Positions 30,056 through 37,451 of a DNA stretch of 37,964 nucleotides are shown piece after piece (position 1 is the stretch's first letter; each line of letters begins with the position of its first letter). Location: positions 1 through 37,964 of the IMG/VR virus record IMGVR_UViG_3300022748_000027; one strand, written 5' to 3'. The notes beneath the pieces are model-generated. The model made no database searches. It was not told the origin of the DNA and saw only the letters and a list, made by a program, of their open reading frames with translations. This DNA is from a virus. A program made the position numbers and the translations under genes.

Positions 30056-30964
30056 TTAGTTAATTAAATTGATTAATAATTCTTTCTTTCTTTTTGCAAG
30101 TGCTTTCGCGGCTTCGCTATCGTTAGTGTCTTTCGACGGCTCACTCTTTCTTGGTGTGCCACAACTTGAGCAGTATTGACCACTCATCGGTGCGTTGCAG
30201 TTCTCACACTTCATATCTTCTTCGGGTGATGGGTTCTGAAGTACTGGTGTTGCATCATTGCTACCTTTCACTACCATGCTACCTTCTGTGACAATCTTTA
30301 ATTCCAACACCGCCCAAAAGTAACCTTCTGCATCAGCTAATTCCTTGTTGGCTATCATTGGGTAGTACTTATCCCAATTTGCTTTTTCAGTCTTGTATTC
30401 GGGTCTTTTATCGTTTATGCAAGTGACGAAATTCACATACTGCATTCTGATTGAATTCTGTACGGGGCGGTTATGTTCAATGATTTCTTCAGCATCATCG
30501 TCATCGATGTTTTCCTTGTCAATCTTAAAAATTAAACACTCTGATTGTCCTTTGAAGTCTTTTCCAAGTATTGACCAATCAAGTTTCTGAACCATCATCT
30601 CAACATCCTCTGGCCATGCAATGATAGTACCCACTTTTACATCGTGATTCTTAGCGTAGAATATCTTTCCTTGTTGCTCTTGTACAGTCTTTTTGAAGCA
30701 TCCATCAATATGAACATCTCCATGCGAGTCAAGGTAGTTCGTCGTTGAAATTACGGGGTAAATATACCCATCCTCAATTGTTAACCCTTTAGTTGCGCCA
30801 TCCTTAATCGTCACATTTGTCTTTGAGATATGACCACGCTCATGACTGAATATCAACTCAGCCTTTTTCAAGGCTTTAATACGTGCCTCATCTTTACGAA
30901 TAGCGTCAAACAACTCATCCTTAGAGTTGAATGTTTTATCTGGAAAGTATCTATTCTTTATCAT
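30056..30964 (-). CDS. prohead protease (HK97 S78 family) with C-terminal zinc ribbon
   Basis: The protease domain spans residues about 60-235. His107 in AKNHDVKVGTI and Ser171 in VQNSIRMQYV are the expected catalytic residues of the S78 family. After PSPEEDMK comes a CxxC...CxxC zinc ribbon (C253, C256, C265, C268: CENCNAPMSGQYCSSCG) and a charged tail. It would cut the scaffold part off the capsid protein during head maturation. The zinc ribbon is an addition not present in HK97 gp4. It lies 3 bp before the capsid gene. Confidence 0.82.
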   Translation of the reverse strand: MIKNRYFPDKTFNSKDELFDAIRKDEARIKALKKAELIFSHERGHISKTNVTIKDGATKGLTIEDGYIYPVISTTNYLDSHGDVHIDGCFKKTVQEQQGKIFYAKNHDVKVGTIIAWPEDVEMMVQKLDWSILGKDFKGQSECLIFKIDKENIDDDDAEEIIEHNRPVQNSIRMQYVNFVTCINDKRPEYKTEKANWDKYYPMIANKELADAEGYFWAVLELKIVTEGSMVVKGSNDATPVLQNPSPEEDMKCENCNAPMSGQYCSSCGTPRKSEPSKDTNDSEAAKALAKRKKELLINLIN

Positions 30965-31003
30965 TTTGTAACGATTTGCTTGGTTTTATCCTTGGTTTTC
31001 TTC

Positions 31004-32299
31004 TTAATTTCCTTGATTTTGTCCTTGTCCATTGTCTAATGTATTAGCTAATGTTGTTGATATGATTAGTTCATCTGCGGTTGGGTCGGTAGTTATTCTA
31101 TCCATTCCCATCTTCTCACGCACCTCGTTGGCAGTATAAATACCTCGTGAACGCATATTCATTAAGATATCTGCCTTTTCTTTTAGGTTCTCTTGCAAGC
31201 ATTCAACCTTACTGAAATCTTGGCGCATCCTTACCCTTTGGTTTGGGTAGTGATTTTTACACAAGTACTGGGTGTAGGCTTCCGACATCTTATCAGATAG
31301 TGGCATAATGCAATTTGTGTACATTGCTTTTTCTGCCTCTAAGCGGTTGTTATAGGTTTTGTTCTCGGGATCGTTGAATAGAGATGAGTCTAACCCTAAC
31401 ACATTGCACAACGTGCGGGTAGTAACAACTCCTTTCTTTAATAACTCCATATCAGCCGAACTCATGCCTATTTGGATATAGTTCAAATCCTTATTTGTGG
31501 TCAGAATTTGTCCAAATTTATGCGCTCCTCCAATCTTTTGTCGTAACGCACCATCTACAATATCACTTTCTTCGGCAGTCATTGGCAGTTGGCTTCTGTC
31601 GGTAATCATACCGCTTATCCCCTTGTTACCAAGTATTGAAGCATCCGCAATCCATCTCTCGTTACCCACTTGCACGACATTACCCGCCACTTGAATTGGG
31701 GATAGTCCGTAGTAATATCTTTCTAAGTTCGGGTTGTAGAATTTTACGTGGCAGATTTGCTCTCCGGTATAAATACCGCTTGATGAACCAAAACTAAATT
31801 GGTACTCAAGCAATGGCATAAAGAAGTCGCTATTCTTATTGAGGATGTTTACCGCTTGGGTTGGTAGGATGTCAAGTTCTTCAATTAATGATGAATTAAA
31901 TTGAGTATTACCGACAATATAAGTATTGCCAGTTACCAATAAGTAAAGTAGTGTTTGTTCTTCGATATCGTTCCAAGTATAACCCTTAGTGACATTTGGC
32001 GCATCCATCAACTCATGTAGTGTTGAATCGGGCATCTCTTTCCATGTGCCGTTAGATAGTTGTCTTTCAACTACCCAAGGAATAGACTTAGAAATATCCA
32101 CTATCTTTTTAATGATAGCGTAAACATCAACATTCTCAGAGTATCCGTATTGAATTTGTTGAACAAAGTTGTTGTTAAAGTTTAGGGGTATCCATCCACC
32201 CACCAAACACCATATTACTTGACGTTGTTGTTCAGTAAGTGGTATAGTACCACCGAGTAATCCAAGTGCTTTGGAGGCTAAATTTTTTACAATTCCCAC
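31004..32299 (-). CDS. portal protein, HK97 family
   Basis: 431 residues, with LLYLLVTGNTYIVGN, YYYGLSPIQVAGNV, ILGNKGISGMITDRSQ and the C-terminal LDSSLFNDPENKTYNNRLEAEKAMYTNCIMPL, the HK97 portal sequence pattern. Forms the 12-part ring through which DNA enters the head. A Gln/Asn/Gly-rich end (GQGQNQGN). It lies 40 bp after the large terminase. Confidence 0.9.
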   Translation of the reverse strand: MGIVKNLASKALGLLGGTIPLTEQQRQVIWCLVGGWIPLNFNNNFVQQIQYGYSENVDVYAIIKKIVDISKSIPWVVERQLSNGTWKEMPDSTLHELMDAPNVTKGYTWNDIEEQTLLYLLVTGNTYIVGNTQFNSSLIEELDILPTQAVNILNKNSDFFMPLLEYQFSFGSSSGIYTGEQICHVKFYNPNLERYYYGLSPIQVAGNVVQVGNERWIADASILGNKGISGMITDRSQLPMTAEESDIVDGALRQKIGGAHKFGQILTTNKDLNYIQIGMSSADMELLKKGVVTTRTLCNVLGLDSSLFNDPENKTYNNRLEAEKAMYTNCIMPLSDKMSEAYTQYLCKNHYPNQRVRMRQDFSKVECLQENLKEKADILMNMRSRGIYTANEVREKMGMDRITTDPTADELIISTTLANTLDNGQGQNQGN

Positions 32300-32339
32300 G
32301 GAACAAAGATATTAATTTTCCATTAAAACAAATACTTTT

Positions 32340-33538
32340 TTAATTCATCCCTCCAATTGCTAACGTAGATGGTGGGCAAAGCCTATCAAACGCATATCGT
32401 AATGGGTCGATTTGGTGATTAAACGCATCAATTGGGGTTTCTGATTTCTTGTCGTGCCACACATAGTTGCGTAGTTCTTTGATAAGGTTAAGTGAGCTTG
32501 CGTCAATAATCATTTCATAGTCTTGTAATCTTTTTATGCCACTCCTTACACTATCCTTACCTTTGTTAGCCGGTACAACATTCAGTCCGTGTTGCCTCAA
32601 GTCTATTATAGTTCGTGGGTCGGCACTATCAGCAATGATAAGCGAGTTGCTTGGCTTAACGTATGATTTGAGTAGTGATATGAGTTGTTGGGTTGAGTTA
32701 CCCGTTTTGTACAATTCCTCTTTAGCATAGATAACCTTTCGTTTTTTATCTACCGCCACCTTAATTAGCGAATCGGGGTCATTCGAGAAACCAAAGTCCA
32801 AGCCATAGACAAAAGGCAAAGACTCATCGAATTCTCCAAGTTTCCAATTTTGGAAGATAGCACCTTGCAAAGTACCAACTTCGCCATCGATATACACTCG
32901 ACACCAATTAGCCCAGTACTCGGATGTCTTAGCTTTCTCTTGCTTGATTAATAACTCCGATAGTATTTCGGGTGGTAGTGCCTCGTTGTCGTGATAGGTA
33001 AGAAGTAAGAATTCCGAGTCGGGTTCTGTCAAAGTTTCCGTGTGTACCCAAAACTCATTGTCGGGATTAAAGTCTATCCATGTTTGATTACTTCTGACCA
33101 TTAAAGCATCGGCAATGGCAAAATCTATGTGATTTGCTTCGTTTAAAAACAACACATCTCTCTTGCCGCTTGCCTTTGCCTTGCCTTGTGAATCAAATGA
33201 TGTGAACTGAATCAATGCACCATTTGAAAACTTATATTCCATTGGATTACTTCGCCAGTGATCTTGTATCCATCTGTTTGTATCCATCATCACATCTTGG
33301 AATATCCGCACTGCACCATTCCTTACTGCAGGTATTGACTCAGCTACAACGGTTATAATATGCCGTGGGTTCTTCGTTGCGTAGTCAATTAGGATGGGTA
33401 TGATACCGTATGTCTTTCCAATTGCCCCTACTCATTACTAAGTAGGGGCTAAAGTCCCGCACTTGTACCACCCTGAATAACTTTCTTACGGGCGGTCAAG
33501 CGCAATAATTTATTAATAGCCGTTGTTCTTTGAAACAT
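32340..33538 (-). CDS. terL: terminase large subunit, reading frame interrupted inside the Walker A motif
   Basis: ATG 33538 opens MFQRTTAINKLLRLTARKK followed by VIQGGTSAG, then meets a TAG stop at 33449-33451. Reading resumes at 33416 in another frame with KTYGIIPILIDYATKN, AESIPAVRNG and continues to the stop at 32340. Joining both gives 386 residues with Walker A at 22-30, Walker B DVLFLNEANH (catalytic Glu about 121) and the nuclease domain (YGLDFGFSNDPDSL, LIIADSADP, DAFNHQIDPLRYA). Skipping bases 33417-33454 (38 nt) restores frame exactly. Without this the 28-residue N-terminal piece is separate and a GTG at 33311 would begin a protein lacking Walker A. It overlaps the small terminase stop by one base. 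Confidence 0.85.
33417..33454 (-). other. 38-nt hairpin insert in the terminase P-loop, candidate translational bypass element
   Basis: The insert follows takeoff-like codon GGA (33455-33457) and ends with landing-like GGA (33417-33419), both on the minus strand. In between, GCCCCTACT and AGTAGGGGC (plus coordinates 33424-33432 and 33441-33449) form a perfect 9-bp hairpin with an 8-base loop. In the upstream frame, stops occur at TAG (33449-33451) and further on. It sits at the Gly|Lys junction of the ATP-binding loop, also a favourite site for introns and inteins. Confidence 0.75.
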
Positions 33539-34047
33539 TATTTGTCGGGGAATAGTGGTTGTTCTTGTTTTAATTCTACTTGGGTCTTCGTTGCCGCATA
33601 GTCACCCTCTATCTTTGATATTTCGGATTGTAATTCGCGAAGGGCTTTCATCAATTGCGCCCTTTCGATGTACGTTAGCTTCCTTTCGATCTCCATGTAC
33701 TGCAATTCTTTTGGACTCTTTACGATGTCGGGGGTAATGTTGCTATCGAGCATCCTTTGAATGTCATCTGCTTGCCGTTGCAAATTCATCAACCTTTCAC
33801 TTTTCGTTTTTAGACCGTTTGAGAGGTTTTCTATTGTGTTGTGTATGGTAGCCTCATTTATCTTTGTTTCGCGCTTATCAATGAATTCTGAATGCTTTTC
33901 ATTGGCAATTTTCCAATACTTATCAAATGTCCTACGGGTCATGCGAAACTTTGCGCAAAAAAGCGAAGCAACATCAAGATATTTGACGTTGCCCGCTTTC
34001 AATTCTTTCGCAATAAATGCCGTATAGTCTTCGCTACTTTTCGCCAT
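33538..34047 (-). CDS. terS: terminase small subunit-like, 169 aa
   Basis: ATG 34047 (MAKSSEDYTAFIAKELKAG) is preferred to a TTG at 34131. The first about 60 residues include VASLFCAKFRMTRRTFDKYWK, a helix-turn-helix-like DNA-binding region. A long coiled coil follows (residues about 75-145). DNA-binding N-terminus plus oligomerising coiled coil plus position directly before the large terminase (TAATG overlap) supports the call. The transcript begins just before the ATG at a TACATTTG promoter box. Confidence 0.72.
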   Translation of the reverse strand: MAKSSEDYTAFIAKELKAGNVKYLDVASLFCAKFRMTRRTFDKYWKIANEKHSEFIDKRETKINEATIHNTIENLSNGLKTKSERLMNLQRQADDIQRMLDSNITPDIVKSPKELQYMEIERKLTYIERAQLMKALRELQSEISKIEGDYAATKTQVELKQEQPLFPDK

Positions 34048-34051
34048 GCCG

Positions 34052-34059
34052 CAAATGTA
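34052..34059 (-). promoter_or_regulatory. late promoter box TACATTTG before the terminase gene
   Basis: On the minus strand TACATTTG is followed by CGGC and the ATG of the small terminase gene at 34047. The same spacing (four bases) occurs at 6548 and 25372. No good -33 TTTG is present at the normal distance, so an activator may be needed. It lies just downstream of the end of gene 34061-34246. Confidence 0.55.
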
Positions 34060-34060
34060 A

Positions 34061-34246
34061 CTATTTTTTTGATTTACGTTCCATTGCCCTTCTTTGCCTT
34101 CTGAGTTCCTTACCCGAAAGATAAATGCCAATGTCGTTGTTTACCCGTGCAAGTTCAAACGTCTTAAGCACCTCATTGAGTTGTTGGGTTTCTTTTGTTT
34201 TTAGCCCAAAAAATTCGGCCATTTCTTCTGCTTTATTTTTGTCCAT
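34061..34246 (-). CDS. hypothetical charged protein, 61 aa
   Basis: Starts MDKNKAEEMAEFFGLKTKETQ and ends RRQRRAMERKSKK. Helical and very basic at the C-terminus, suggesting nucleic acid binding. It begins 3 bp after the 68-residue gene and lies just upstream of the terminase promoter. Function unknown. Confidence 0.65.
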   Translation of the reverse strand: MDKNKAEEMAEFFGLKTKETQQLNEVLKTFELARVNNDIGIYLSGKELRRQRRAMERKSKK

Positions 34247-34249
34247 TCC

Positions 34250-34456
34250 TTAATATCCTTTAACTTTCAAACCGATGTCGATTAGTTCCCTTATCACCTT
34301 GCTTCTATTTTGATTTCCTATGCAAGTGTGAAGTCTTTTGTATAAGGTTTTATTATTTGTTCCGAACGTAACTGACTCAAGCACTCTACGTTTGTCGATG
34401 ACGCTCATAAAATGCTCAAGCCGTTGTTCTAGTGTTAATGGTAGTTTTGCGGGCAT
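34250..34456 (-). CDS. hypothetical small protein, ribbon-helix-helix-like C-terminus, 68 aa
   Basis: Starts MPAKLPLTLEQRLEHFMSVI. The C-terminal QNRSKVIRELIDIGLKVKGY has the RxxVIRxLIxxGL pattern of ribbon-helix-helix DNA-binding proteins, although the preceding strand is not obvious. It overlaps the methyltransferase stop by one base (TAATG). It might regulate the early/late switch located just downstream. A weak call. Confidence 0.6.
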   Translation of the reverse strand: MPAKLPLTLEQRLEHFMSVIDKRRVLESVTFGTNNKTLYKRLHTCIGNQNRSKVIRELIDIGLKVKGY

Positions 34457-36618
34457 TAAAATAGTGTAACTTGTTCTTTTAGTTTTACTGCTGATGCTAC
34501 ATTTGATTTTGCTAAATCGTAGTATGATTCTTTCAATTCAAATCCAATAGCCTTTCTATCCATTTTTACCGCTTGGAATACTTCTGAGCCTATGCCCATG
34601 AAAGGTGTCAATACTGTATCGCCTTTATTTGAGTAAAGCAGTATCAATCTTTCAATAGTGTCTAATTGAAGTGGGCAAATATGTTTTTCATCATTATCAT
34701 CGCGGCCATTTCTATAACCTTGTAATGTGTTTCCATAATCTATATCCATCCATACTGGTGAAGCTATCTTTTGCCACAAATCAACACTCATTTCTGTATT
34801 TGTTACGGGGTCAGTTCTATCGCCGTCTTTTCTGAATATCATTACATAGTCGGGTATTCCAACTCTGCTCATAGTTGAATCTTTTTTTACTTGCTTATGA
34901 AGCAATCCCAATGCTTTAGTTCTTTGCATTTCTATTACTGGGTCTTTCCAAATTGTTACTCTTGAAGCATAAATAAAGCCCGCTTCCTCGAATGCCTTGA
35001 GTATCATTCCTGAAAAGTCGCGCAATCCTATAAAACCTTCTTTACCTTTTTGAATAGGTAAGTCCATACAATGAACGCATACATTTCTGCCTTGCTTAAT
35101 CACTCGGTAAAGTTCTTTAATTAAAAAACCGAACTGAGTTAAAAACTCATTATAGTCTTTTGAATTACCCATATCCTCTAAGTGGCTTGAGTATGTATAA
35201 AGCTCGGCAAACGGCGGGCTAAATACTGAAAGACCTACTGATTCTGATTCTACCTCTTTGATTAATTGAACGCAATCGCCTCTTTTTATCTTATACCATT
35301 CATTTTGCACCTCGCTGGTATCTAATGTTCCTGATGTCATTAATTGACCTTTTAAATTAGCGTTTATTGCTTTGCTCATTTCGTCTTGCATGATTTCAAA
35401 TTGCTTTTGTTTATTGTTTATTGATTGAATTACATTTGCCATGGTATCGGTTGTAATTAAATAGATATTTACTTCTTCTTTTTGCCCAAATCGGTATGAA
35501 CGTCTAATAGCTTGGTATAATCCCTCAAAGCTAAAATCTAATGAAGCAAAAATCTGATTTCTGCAATTTTGATAGTTCATCCCAAAACTAGCTATCTTAG
35601 TTTTTGTTATCAAGATTCTAAATTCATTATTTGCAAATCCTAGCAATGTTTTTTCTTTCCATTCGTTGGTATCTGAGCCTTTTACTTCTCTTGCTTCGGG
35701 TAATAGCTTTTTAAGCATTTCGCCTTCTTCATTTTGCTTTATCCATATTATAAAGTTTTCGTTAGGCTTTGAATTAATAATATTCACAACTTCATCAAGC
35801 CTTTCAATCTTAGTCAATCTCAGTTCACTATTGAAATTCGTTGCTGATATGATTGCATCATTAAATAAGCTACCATTATCGCGTTTTGGCGTCAATATCA
35901 TTTTGTCGATAAGGTTTAGGCTTGGCAAATTATATCCATCCATTTTAAAACCTATATCTTGCGGCTTATTGAGCATAATAGCCCAACTGCCTACAAACTG
36001 ATAAAACATTTTAACCGCATGGCCTTTTAATCTCCATTTGGCCGTTTCGCCTCCATCATGAACAAAATACATTGCAAGCATTTCATTTCTGCTCATAACA
36101 TCCAAAAACTCTGAATGATTCCCTAATTCCATTGGGTCGTTCGGGCTTGGTGTGGCCGTGCATGCTAATTTGTATGGTGTCAATGCAAAAAAGTCAATAA
36201 TTTGTCTTTTAATTGAGCCTTCAAAGTTCTTAAGTATTGAACTTTCATCAAGTACAATTCCTGAGTAAATCGAGCAATCAATATTTTCTAACTGCTCATA
36301 ATTGTTCACGTGGATATTATCCATGTTTACACCAAACTTTAATCCCTCTTGTTTAGTTTGGCCAACAACGGCCAATGGCGCAAGTATCAATACAGGCTTA
36401 TTTGTATGGTTGTTTACTTGCTTTGCCCACTCCAACTGCATAAATGTTTTACCAAGTCCGCAATCGGCAAAAATTGCATACTTACCCGCTTTCAATGCTC
36501 GCTTAACTATGAACTTCTGAAAATCAAATAATGAAGGGTTAAGTTCTGAATCTGCAACATCAAATCCGCTTTCAATGTGTTGCTTCTGTTTAGTTTCTAA
36601 AAACTCTTTATAATCCAT
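34456..36618 (-). CDS. SNF2-type helicase fused to a DNA N4/N6 methyltransferase, 720 aa
   Basis: ATG 36618 (MDYKEFLETKQ) is chosen over ATG 36669 because the latter starts inside a hairpin. The N-terminal about 430 residues are an SF2/SNF2-like ATPase: Walker A FADCGLGKT (residues 50-60), motif II VLDESS, motif III TATPSPND, and motif VI QAIRRSYRFGQ. The C-terminal about 260 residues are a beta-class methyltransferase: SPPF (catalytic motif IV) and TPFMGIGSEVFQAVKMDRKAIGFEL (SAM-binding motif I). Together they would methylate phage DNA while moving along it, or remodel it. DESS replaces the usual DEAH/DEAD box. Confidence 0.87.
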   Translation of the reverse strand: MDYKEFLETKQKQHIESGFDVADSELNPSLFDFQKFIVKRALKAGKYAIFADCGLGKTFMQLEWAKQVNNHTNKPVLILAPLAVVGQTKQEGLKFGVNMDNIHVNNYEQLENIDCSIYSGIVLDESSILKNFEGSIKRQIIDFFALTPYKLACTATPSPNDPMELGNHSEFLDVMSRNEMLAMYFVHDGGETAKWRLKGHAVKMFYQFVGSWAIMLNKPQDIGFKMDGYNLPSLNLIDKMILTPKRDNGSLFNDAIISATNFNSELRLTKIERLDEVVNIINSKPNENFIIWIKQNEEGEMLKKLLPEAREVKGSDTNEWKEKTLLGFANNEFRILITKTKIASFGMNYQNCRNQIFASLDFSFEGLYQAIRRSYRFGQKEEVNIYLITTDTMANVIQSINNKQKQFEIMQDEMSKAINANLKGQLMTSGTLDTSEVQNEWYKIKRGDCVQLIKEVESESVGLSVFSPPFAELYTYSSHLEDMGNSKDYNEFLTQFGFLIKELYRVIKQGRNVCVHCMDLPIQKGKEGFIGLRDFSGMILKAFEEAGFIYASRVTIWKDPVIEMQRTKALGLLHKQVKKDSTMSRVGIPDYVMIFRKDGDRTDPVTNTEMSVDLWQKIASPVWMDIDYGNTLQGYRNGRDDNDEKHICPLQLDTIERLILLYSNKGDTVLTPFMGIGSEVFQAVKMDRKAIGFELKESYYDLAKSNVASAVKLKEQVTLF

Positions 36619-36630
36619 AATGTAATGAAA

Positions 36631-36677
36631 AAGCCCCCACAACGAACGCCAGTGCGAGTGACGTGTCATGAAGGCTT
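36631..36677 (-). terminator. terminator-like hairpin before the helicase-methyltransferase gene
   Basis: On the minus strand AAGCCTTCATGAC (36665-36677) pairs with GTTGTGGGGGCTT (36631-36643) over 13 bp with four G-U pairs and a 21-base loop, followed by TTT. The start codon 36618 lies about 12 bases beyond. Its sequence and position resemble the hairpin at 4455-4497, so both may be attenuators. Confidence 0.55.
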
Positions 36678-36718
36678 ATTTTAATTTCGTTTATCATCTC
36701 GCACATGATTTATTTTTG

Positions 36719-36726
36719 CAATAGTA
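36719..36726 (-). promoter_or_regulatory. weak promoter-like box TACTATTG upstream of the methyltransferase gene
   Basis: Minus-strand TACTATTG differs from TANNTTTG by one base and equals the box at 1294-1301. It is 101 bases before ATG 36618, so the transcript would contain the hairpin at 36631-36677. No convincing -33 TTTG is seen. Confidence 0.3.
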
Positions 36727-36731
36727 GTAAA

Positions 36732-36932
36732 TTATTCTACTTCTACGTTTTTGCCTTGATTTTTTAATTGCATTTTAAGACTCTCAATACACTTCTCGGG
36801 CGAATGATTGAACACATTAGGGATATTTCGCGCCTCAAGCACCGTCAGTTTCCATTCCTTACCCACCCACTTGGTGATGTGGATGGTGTAGGGTATGCCG
36901 TTAATGGTTATCTTTTTTGTGATGTCGTTCAT
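36732..36932 (-). CDS. hypothetical protein, 66 aa
   Basis: ATG 36932 (MNDITKKITINGIPYTIHI) forms an ATGA overlap with the upstream stop and is preferred to ATG 36995, which would overlap by 67 nt. KWVGKEWKLTVLEARNIPN follows. Small beta-rich protein, unknown family. It is the last gene before the 113-bp gap with the hairpin. Confidence 0.65.
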   Translation of the reverse strand: MNDITKKITINGIPYTIHITKWVGKEWKLTVLEARNIPNVFNHSPEKCIESLKMQLKNQGKNVEVE

Positions 36933-37234
36933 AGCTTCCCAAATCTTAAGTCGTTTATTAATTGCTGAGTGCTTGGCTCGCTTGGTGCTGACCATTGCTC
37001 GTACATTACCTTGCTTCGTTTTCGGCGGCTAACTTCAATAATGTGCTTCATGCGTTCGCCTTCGATGCGGATCAATTGCTTTTGTCCGTTCTCCATCATC
37101 GACATCAATACCTTGCCAACGTGGATGAAGGCTTGCTTTGTTTTTTGTAACACTATCTCGGTAGTTGATAGGTTGCGCCCAGGGGAGCGGTCTAACTTGG
37201 ATATCGTGTAGCCGATTGTCTTAGTTGTTTTCAT
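36929..37234 (-). CDS. hypothetical basic protein, 101 aa
   Basis: Starts MKTTKTIGYTISKLDRSPGRN and ends LINDLRFGKL. Basic middle with MKHIIEVSRRKRSKVMYEQW. It overlaps the 76-residue gene upstream by 14 nt in a way that is nearly identical to the overlap one gene further up. No family recognised; the high Lys/Arg content suggests nucleic acid contact. Confidence 0.7.
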   Translation of the reverse strand: MKTTKTIGYTISKLDRSPGRNLSTTEIVLQKTKQAFIHVGKVLMSMMENGQKQLIRIEGERMKHIIEVSRRKRSKVMYEQWSAPSEPSTQQLINDLRFGKL

Positions 37235-37451
37235 TGCGTACGTCTAATATAAATTGTTTGAACCTTTTTATTTCTTCTTCTGATGTAGTTTTGAATGAAA
37301 AGTCATACTCAACGATATGACCTTTTTCATTAAAATAAAATTCTAATGGTATTATTCCTAAAAATCGTTCTCTTTTTTGAAGATAATATAAATCTTGTCT
37401 GTTGAACTCCTTTAATACACAAATGTGGTATTTGTCTTTAGTTGTTTTCAT
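37221..37451 (-). CDS. hypothetical protein, 76 aa
   Basis: Starts MKTTKDKYHICVLKEFNRQD and ends FILDVRNENN. The C-terminal VRNENN equals the end of the upstream gene, reflecting a duplicated overlap sequence. Mixed fold, no motif recognised. It overlaps both neighbours by 14 nt. Confidence 0.7.
   Translation of the reverse strand: MKTTKDKYHICVLKEFNRQDLYYLQKRERFLGIIPLEFYFNEKGHIVEYDFSFKTTSEEEIKRFKQFILDVRNENN

Noticed and set aside
33455-33538. A separate 29-residue gene ending at the TAG in the terminase insert
   Set aside because: Its sequence is the conserved N-terminus of the terminase up to the Walker A glycine, so it is the 5' part of that gene and not an independent protein.
36619-36669. 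N-terminal extension of the helicase-methyltransferase to ATG 36669
   Set aside because: The extra 17 residues (MTRHSHWRSLWG...) are encoded by the terminator-like hairpin and do not resemble the start of related helicases; ATG 36618 is more likely.
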